Source: Terana coerulea (lineage: Eukaryota > Basidiomycota > Agaricomycetes > Polyporales > Phanerochaetaceae). From it: a stretch of 12,234 bases of DNA. The stretch covers positions 1-12,234 of the forward strand of contig JAKOGH010000106.1 in NCBI GenBank assembly GCA_024811115.1, read 5' to 3'. Positions 8,701 to 12,234 of the stretch are shown piece after piece (position 1 is the first letter of the stretch; every line of letters starts with the position of its first letter). The position numbers and the translations under genes were made by a program. Below the pieces are notes generated by a model. It ran no database searches, was not told the DNA's origin, and worked only from the letters and a program-made list of their open reading frames with translations.

Positions 8701-9229
8701 GGCCGACATCGAGGATCACCGGGTTCGTCTTCGTCTCCACCACCTGGTTGGCCTCCGTCCGGACATACCAGCGGTCGGTCAGGCCCGGGATCTCGAGGAG
8801 AATCGCAAACGGCACGACGACGCCAGAGATGATCGGCGTCCAGCGGTAGTTGGGCACGAATCGCTCGAGCGCATCGTCGCTCTCCTCCGGCGGGAAGAGC
8901 AGGTCTCTTAGCCGTCGGTGCCAGGGCTTGTGTGCACTCGAGTCTATCGTCCGAGACCGCTGGTCCTTGTCCAAGGACGTCGAGAAAAACGTCGTGTCCG
9001 TCGCAGACCCCAGACGATGCAATCGTCGGGCATCGTCCGCCAGAGGGTCATACGAGCTATCGTCGGCGTCGTTCGTCGAGGTGTCTTCGTCGTCCGGTGC
9101 CCCGTGCCCCACCCCGTCCCGCCCATCCCCTCTCCTCTTCTCCCTCGTCCCGCCCTTCTCTGGATCCTCATCGCGCGGCCGAGAGCGTGGTAGCAAGTGT
9201 AAAGCTGCTAGTATCAAGAGCAGGCCCAT
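5728..9229 (-). CDS. TOK-type two-pore outward-rectifier K+ channel (9 exons)
   Basis: This is a plasma-membrane potassium channel of the fungal TOK family (eight membrane helices, two pore loops), which lets K+ out of depolarised cells. Exons on the minus strand are 9229-8587, 8530-8360, 8307-6930, 6869-6831, 6774-6714, 6661-6542, 6492-6058, 5998-5974 and 5912-5728. All introns are 49-61 nt with GT..AG ends. The product is about 1018 residues. Helices 1-4 lie at roughly 131-149, 170-195, 200-225 and 238-262. Helix 5 starts near 281, pore 1 has the filter TIETIGFGD (about 318-326), and helix 6 ends near 355. Pore 2 has TTTGYGD (about 770-776), flanked by helices 7 (TVAWSLFFLFWM) and 8 (VFVVWALLGVATMTILIAV). 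Both filters fit K+ selectivity. The helix 6-7 linker of about 370 residues is basic first, then Asp/Glu/Gly-rich. A helical tail of about 200 residues follows. Frame corrections are needed at 7319-7322 (one base short) and near 6159-6168 (one extra or two missing). The start at 9229 is uncertain, because the Leu-rich opening is odd for this family and an upstream exon may exist. Confidence 0.9.
5913..5973 (-). other. Channel intron 8
   Basis: This 61 nt stretch has a GTACGT donor, a pyrimidine-rich end and a GTGCCTAG acceptor, in phase 1. It joins LMLSIER to TLRKLINSAERS in the helical tail. Confidence 0.82.
5999..6057 (-). other. Channel intron 7
   Basis: This 59 nt stretch has a GTGAGT donor, a GCTGAT branch candidate and a CGTGTAG acceptor, in phase 0. 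It is followed by a 25 nt mini-exon. Confidence 0.82.
6493..6541 (-). other. Channel intron 6
   Basis: This 49 nt stretch has a GTTCGT donor, a CACTAAC branch site close to consensus and a TTTTGCAG acceptor, in phase 1. It lies at the end of helix 8. Confidence 0.88.
6662..6713 (-). other. Channel intron 5
   Basis: This 52 nt stretch has a GTAAGC donor and a GCGCCCAG acceptor, in phase 1. It splits the second pore loop between MYF and CFMAFTTTGYGD. Confidence 0.88.
6775..6830 (-). other. Channel intron 4
   Basis: This 56 nt stretch has a GTGAGT donor and an AATACAG acceptor, in phase 0. It follows a mini-exon of only 13 codons (6831-6869). Confidence 0.85.
6870..6929 (-). other. Channel intron 3
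   Basis: This 60 nt stretch has a GTTGGT donor, a GCTGAT branch candidate and a TTGCTAG acceptor. It leads from AYYAK directly into helix 7. Confidence 0.8.
7150..7290 (-). repeat. Asp/Glu/Gly-rich low-complexity tract in the channel linker
   Basis: On the minus strand this part of exon 3 encodes runs such as GDGDDGDGGGEGDEEASGEG, made of repeated GAT/GAC/GGC/GAG triplets. It is strongly acidic and probably disordered. Triplet repetition makes it prone to length change between strains. Confidence 0.75.
8308..8359 (-). other. Channel intron 2
   Basis: This 52 nt stretch has a GTGAGT donor, a GCTGAAC branch site and a GTCCCAG acceptor, in phase 1. It joins FARS to GSGLTRKQRS just before helix 5. 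Confidence 0.9.
8531..8586 (-). other. Channel intron 1
   Basis: This 56 nt stretch on the minus strand has a GTAGGC donor and an ACGTAG acceptor, in phase 1. Removing it joins TTH to DIINIVAV inside helix 3. Confidence 0.85.
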
Positions 9230-10031
9230 CAGGTATCAAGCGTGAGCACAGAGTGCGCGAAATTTGCGAGTAGCGTAGCGTTCATGGGGGCGTGTCCAGA
9301 TCCGGCGCGGTGACGTCTGCAGGGGATGCTCCGACGCAGTTGCCTTTGCCGTCTTTGTGAGTAAGGCTGCCCGTGCCCGACGGCGTCCGTAAGCTCTTCG
9401 CGGAGCATAGTCGCAATTGAGAGAAAAACATAGGAAAATGGGGGCTGCACTGTATGCTGGGGGAATAGACTCGGAGGGGTCGAGAGCGGTGACGACACGT
9501 CGTAAACACACTGACATCAGACAGACGCATTCAATTCAAAGCGCCGGAGCGCGGAGGCGCCCGACCGACGTTCTCCTCGATAACTTCCACCCTTCTCCCA
9601 CCGCCGAGGACGTCCAGCAATGTCTGACAGATTTTCACCGATGGTGGCGCAGAATTTTTGAACGGAACAACCCTGAGATTGTTGGTCGTTCACGTTGAAG
9701 GCTATATTGTTACGAACAAGACAGTATGCCCACGAAGCCGGAGTCGAGACCCTGTCAGGAGTGACCAAGGTGCGCACCTGGCTGCTATGCTGTCTGGTCG
9801 GTCTCGGCCTGTAGCAATATGCTGACATGTGACTGACAATCGGTCTTCCAGTGTTTTCCAGTTAAATAGAACAATAATACAGCGATGATCCCCAGAACTT
9901 CAAGAATGATATGACAGTTGTGCGCTGCGACATCCTCCATTATACCCCTCTATCATACAGCCCCCGCATCCGGAACACTCTTCCTGCGAACGTCTCCCTA
10001 CGACAGACCGTGCAACCAGGCCCTGGGACCC
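9230..10031. other. Stretch upstream of the channel gene, no gene assigned
   Basis: This lies between the channel start and the end of the small membrane protein gene, both on the minus strand. Minus-strand open frames around 9229-9530 could contribute a 5' exon or leader of the channel gene, but I could not find a junction that I trust. The part from 9600 to 9900 is AT-richer and shows no gene. Confidence 0.35.
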
Positions 10032-10318
10032 TCAGTACTCGCCCAAGTACGAGTCTGTGTTCGGACGGGGAGATCGCGGGTGTCCCTGAAGTCGAGGTAC
10101 GGCTGCAGCATGGCGTGCACGCTGTCGACGCGGGCCCACGTCGTCGCGAGGCAGGCGACGTTGACGGCGACGACGAGCAGGACGAGCAGGATGCTGATGA
10201 GGGAGATCGAGGGCGTCGTCGTGTGCGCCTTGGCAGCGGGCGGTGCGGGCAGCGCGTGCAGGCCGTCGAGCTCCTTCTCGACGTCCTCCTGGGTGAGCGG
10301 CGTGTACGCGTGTGCCAT
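10032..10318 (-). CDS. Small single-pass membrane protein with LPRPN motif (one frame correction)
   Basis: With one base restored, the product is about 95 residues. It has a cytosolic start (MAHAYTPLTQEDVEKELDGL), one membrane helix (about 33-55, LISILLVLLVVAVNVACLA), an outer segment, and DTRDLPRPNTDSYLGEY at the end. The YTPL opening, single helix and DTR-LPRP motif resemble small agaricomycete membrane proteins that I know by pattern. The architecture also recalls UstYa-like (DUF3328) proteins, but their HxxHC motifs are not seen. The frame break is a run of four G at 10067-10070 (plus strand) where five would give LPRP. Uncorrected, the frame runs on to about 9998. An alternative end through an intron (donor in GAGTACTG, acceptor TTCGCAG near 9984) would replace the last residues. 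The start at 10318 was preferred over an in-frame ATG 30 nt upstream because the MAHAYTPL opening fits the family pattern. The function is unknown. Confidence 0.6.
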
Positions 10319-11019
10319 GCTAGGGACTCTACCGCGGTGTGTCAGCACGTTCTCTCACGTATGTACGTCGGAGCTCACTGGTCTCTCGGGAGGCTGCGAA
10401 CGGTGCAAGCGCAAGACCAACGGCGGGTGTGCAATTAAGTATGGACCAAGTACCCGCGCTCGAGGCACAGCACCGGCGACGTTCTGCCAAGCGGTCGAGG
10501 TATGGATCTGTTGTAGGACAAGTCGACGGCGCGGATTCTCAGGTATATGACCTGTATCACGCATTGGTTATGCAGCCTGATGTCCCCGGCCGCGGCCACA
10601 TGCCCCCGCCAGCATTTCTCCGCGCCGTGGCGTGCCCGGGAGGCATTGATGGATGCCCAGCGGAGCTGCCAGCGCCTGGGAACCGTCCGATAAGGCCCAG
10701 GTCGATTCCTTGGGCTCCCTTTCCCTGGGCCTTCTGTGCATCCCGCCTTCGACACTACTGTTGCCGGCGGCGTATGTCTACATGTCAGCGTAGGTCAGCG
10801 TCCTATCTGATCGTCAACTTGTCGTGGGCGGGGCTGGGGCTCTGCCATCAGGCGTGTTCTCTCGCTGTCACATGGGTGGGTAAACGCTGTGGGTCGCCGC
10901 TTCTTCTGAATCTACATATTCCCAAGCGTGCGTGCGATGCAATGCAAGCCTGAGCCCCGCCGCCGTCCTCTCCTTCTCTCTCTTGACCACCACCGCCGCA
11001 CAGGCCTGCCCCGCCCCGC
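10319..11019. other. Divergent intergenic stretch with a Cys-rich open frame
   Basis: This separates the small membrane protein gene (minus) from the seven-helix gene (plus) and should hold both promoters. Around 10370-10550 a plus frame reads GGCERCKRKTNGGC, then AIKYGPSTRARG and EVWICCRTSRRRGF. It has no ATG of its own near the start and no complete zinc-cluster spacing. It may be a fragment of a repeat or a decayed exon, or meaningless. The rest is GC-rich without a gene. Confidence 0.35.
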
Positions 11020-12234
11020 ATGCAGCTCTCGGACAACATCGCGTCGCTCATCGGCTTCGGCTGCGAGGCGGTGCTCTACGGTGCGCCCCATCTGCCTGCG
11101 CCTGCGCCTGCGCTTCGGTGACTGATACCATCGCGCTTTGGTGCAGGAATGTACTGCGTGCTGTTTTTGGTGTCGGTCGCGCTGATGCTGTGGTCCAAGT
11201 ACACGCCCGCGTCGAACCGGTTCATCTTCTTCACGAACTGCTTCCTGTTCGCGTGCGCGACGACGCACTTTGGCATCATCTTCAACGAGTACTACACCAC
11301 GCTCGTATGTGCACGGTTTAAATTAGACGGCGCCCCGCGACTGACCACAGCGCTGCACAGGCCGCCGCGGGCGTGGATGGCTACGCGAACGAGACGTCGG
11401 CCGGCATCGGCGCCGACATCCTCATCTCGGTGACGGACTTTGTGGGCGAGATGGTGCTCATCTACCGCTGCTGGCACATCTGGGGCAAGAACTACTACGT
11501 CGTCGCCCTGCCCTTCCTCGCCTCGCTCACCGCGCTCGGTACGTCCCTCGTCCATCCGCTTCTCGGAGCCACACTGACCGCGTTCCGTTGTTGTTGCAGG
11601 CTGCTTCTGCGCCGGCGCGGGCCTGCTCGTCGAGACGGACCCGACGGCGCCGTCGCCGCCCGCGATCGCGCCGCTCGTCCTCGCCGCCTACATCCTCCCC
11701 CTCTGCGCGAACTTCCTGCTCACGGCGCTCATCGCGGGCCGCATCTGGCACCTCTCGCGCGGCGCGCGCGTGTACTCGCTCAGCTCGCTCCAGGGCCGCC
11801 GCTCCGTGGCCGCGCGCGCGGCGCTCATCATCGTCGAGTCCGGCGCGCTCTACTTTGCGGTGCAGGTCATTTACTTGACGGTGTTTGCGGTGGGGAACGT
11901 CGCGGACGAGATCATGAGCGTCGTCGCCGTCCAGATCTACGTGCGTCCCTCCCTGTCTTCCTCCAAAATGTATTGTGTACTAACGGTGAGGGACGCGCGC
12001 AGGGCATCGCGCCGACGCTGATCATCATCCAGGTCGGGCTCGGGCTGTCCTCGGACGAGGTGACGCGGCCGGGCACGTCAAGACCGGGCTGTCCTTCGCA
12101 CCCTCGGGCACGGCGACGAGCGGCGCGGCGAGAGCACAGCCTGCCGAGCACGCGCGTGGGCTACTCGGTCGAGCACGACATCGGCGGCGCGGGCAGCCGC
12201 GTGCAGCTGCGCAAGTACTCGGACAGCAGCCTGC
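11020..12234 (+). CDS. Seven-helix integral membrane protein (5 exons, cut by window end)
   Basis: Exons are 11020-11080, 11147-11304, 11361-11538, 11600-11940 and 12003 to beyond the window end. All junctions are in phase, with good GT..AG sites and branch sites such as GACTGACC and TACTAAC. The product starts MQLSDNIASLIGFGCEAVLY and has seven hydrophobic segments: around YGMYCVLFLVSVALML, FIFFTNCFLFACATTHFGII, ADILISVTDFVGEMVLIYRC, VVALPFLASLTALGCFCAGA, LVLAAYILPLCANFLLTALI, ALIIVESGALYFAVQVIYLT and IYGIAPTLIIIQVGLGLS. A cytosolic Ser-rich tail follows. RCWHIWG after helix 3 and GIAPTLIIIQVGL in helix 7 are features of a large family of uncharacterised basidiomycete membrane proteins. Ligand or substrate is unknown, and a receptor-like role is only a guess from topology. 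The tail after 12060 can be read in two frames (VTRPGTSRPG or VKTGLSFAPSGTATSG), so one or two indels may be present. Codon use is extremely GC-rich at third positions. Confidence 0.82.
11081..11146 (+). other. Seven-helix gene, intron 1
   Basis: This 66 nt stretch has a GTGCGC donor, a GACTGAT branch candidate and a TTGGTGCAG acceptor, in phase 1. It lies inside the first membrane helix. Confidence 0.85.
11305..11360 (+). other. Seven-helix gene, intron 2
   Basis: This 56 nt stretch has a GTATGT donor, a GACTGACC branch site and a GCTGCACAG acceptor, in phase 0. Confidence 0.85.
11539..11599 (+). other. Seven-helix gene, intron 3
   Basis: This 61 nt stretch has a GTACGT donor, a CACTGACC branch site and a GTTGTTGCAG acceptor, in phase 1. 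It lies inside helix 4. Confidence 0.88.
11941..12002 (+). other. Seven-helix gene, intron 4
   Basis: This 62 nt stretch has a GTGCGT donor, a TACTAAC branch site identical to the consensus and a GCGCGCAG acceptor, in phase 0. It lies inside helix 7. Confidence 0.88.

Noticed and set aside
9282..9530. Minus-strand open frames as an extra first exon of the channel
   Set aside because: The position is attractive, but I found no donor/acceptor pair that joins it to the known exon with confidence, so it is left unassigned.

Overview
The window looks like nuclear DNA of a basidiomycete fungus, probably an agaricomycete. The basis is the gene architecture: short exons split by 49-75 nt introns with GT..AG ends and CTNA-type branch sites, a fungal TOK-type potassium channel, a fungal CHAT-domain protein, and small membrane proteins of agaricomycete style. 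No ribosomal RNA, tRNA, CRISPR array or bacterial operon signal was seen. All assignments rest on reading the sequence by eye; no database search was run.

Left part (1-5700, more AT-rich, plus strand). Two tandem paralogous MYND zinc-finger genes lie at 335-1206 and 1781-2726. They share intron positions and a C-terminal domain, and each is interrupted by frame breaks. Next comes an unrecognised gene (2977 to about 3453) that is readable only in pieces. Last is the C-terminal part of a CHAT-domain (caspase-like fold) protein (4211-5408). It keeps its His/Cys pair but has one frame break and no recognisable upstream exons.

Right part (5700-12234, GC-rich). On the minus strand is a nine-exon TOK-type outward-rectifier potassium channel gene (9229 down to 5728) with eight membrane segments, two pore loops and a very long acidic linker. 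Upstream on the same strand is a small single-pass membrane protein gene (10318 down to 10032). Divergently, on the plus strand, is a five-exon seven-helix membrane protein gene (11020 to beyond the window end).

A pattern crosses gene boundaries: most genes need one or two single-base frame corrections. In at least four cases these are explained by a short homopolymer that is one base too short (near 523, 2598, 7319-7322 and 10067-10070). Because well-conserved genes show it too, indel errors in the assembly are a serious alternative to pseudogenisation. The genes do not form an obvious pathway. The right half is membrane transport or membrane proteins; the left half resembles a rapidly evolving accessory cluster (MYND duplicates, orphan gene, CHAT fragment).
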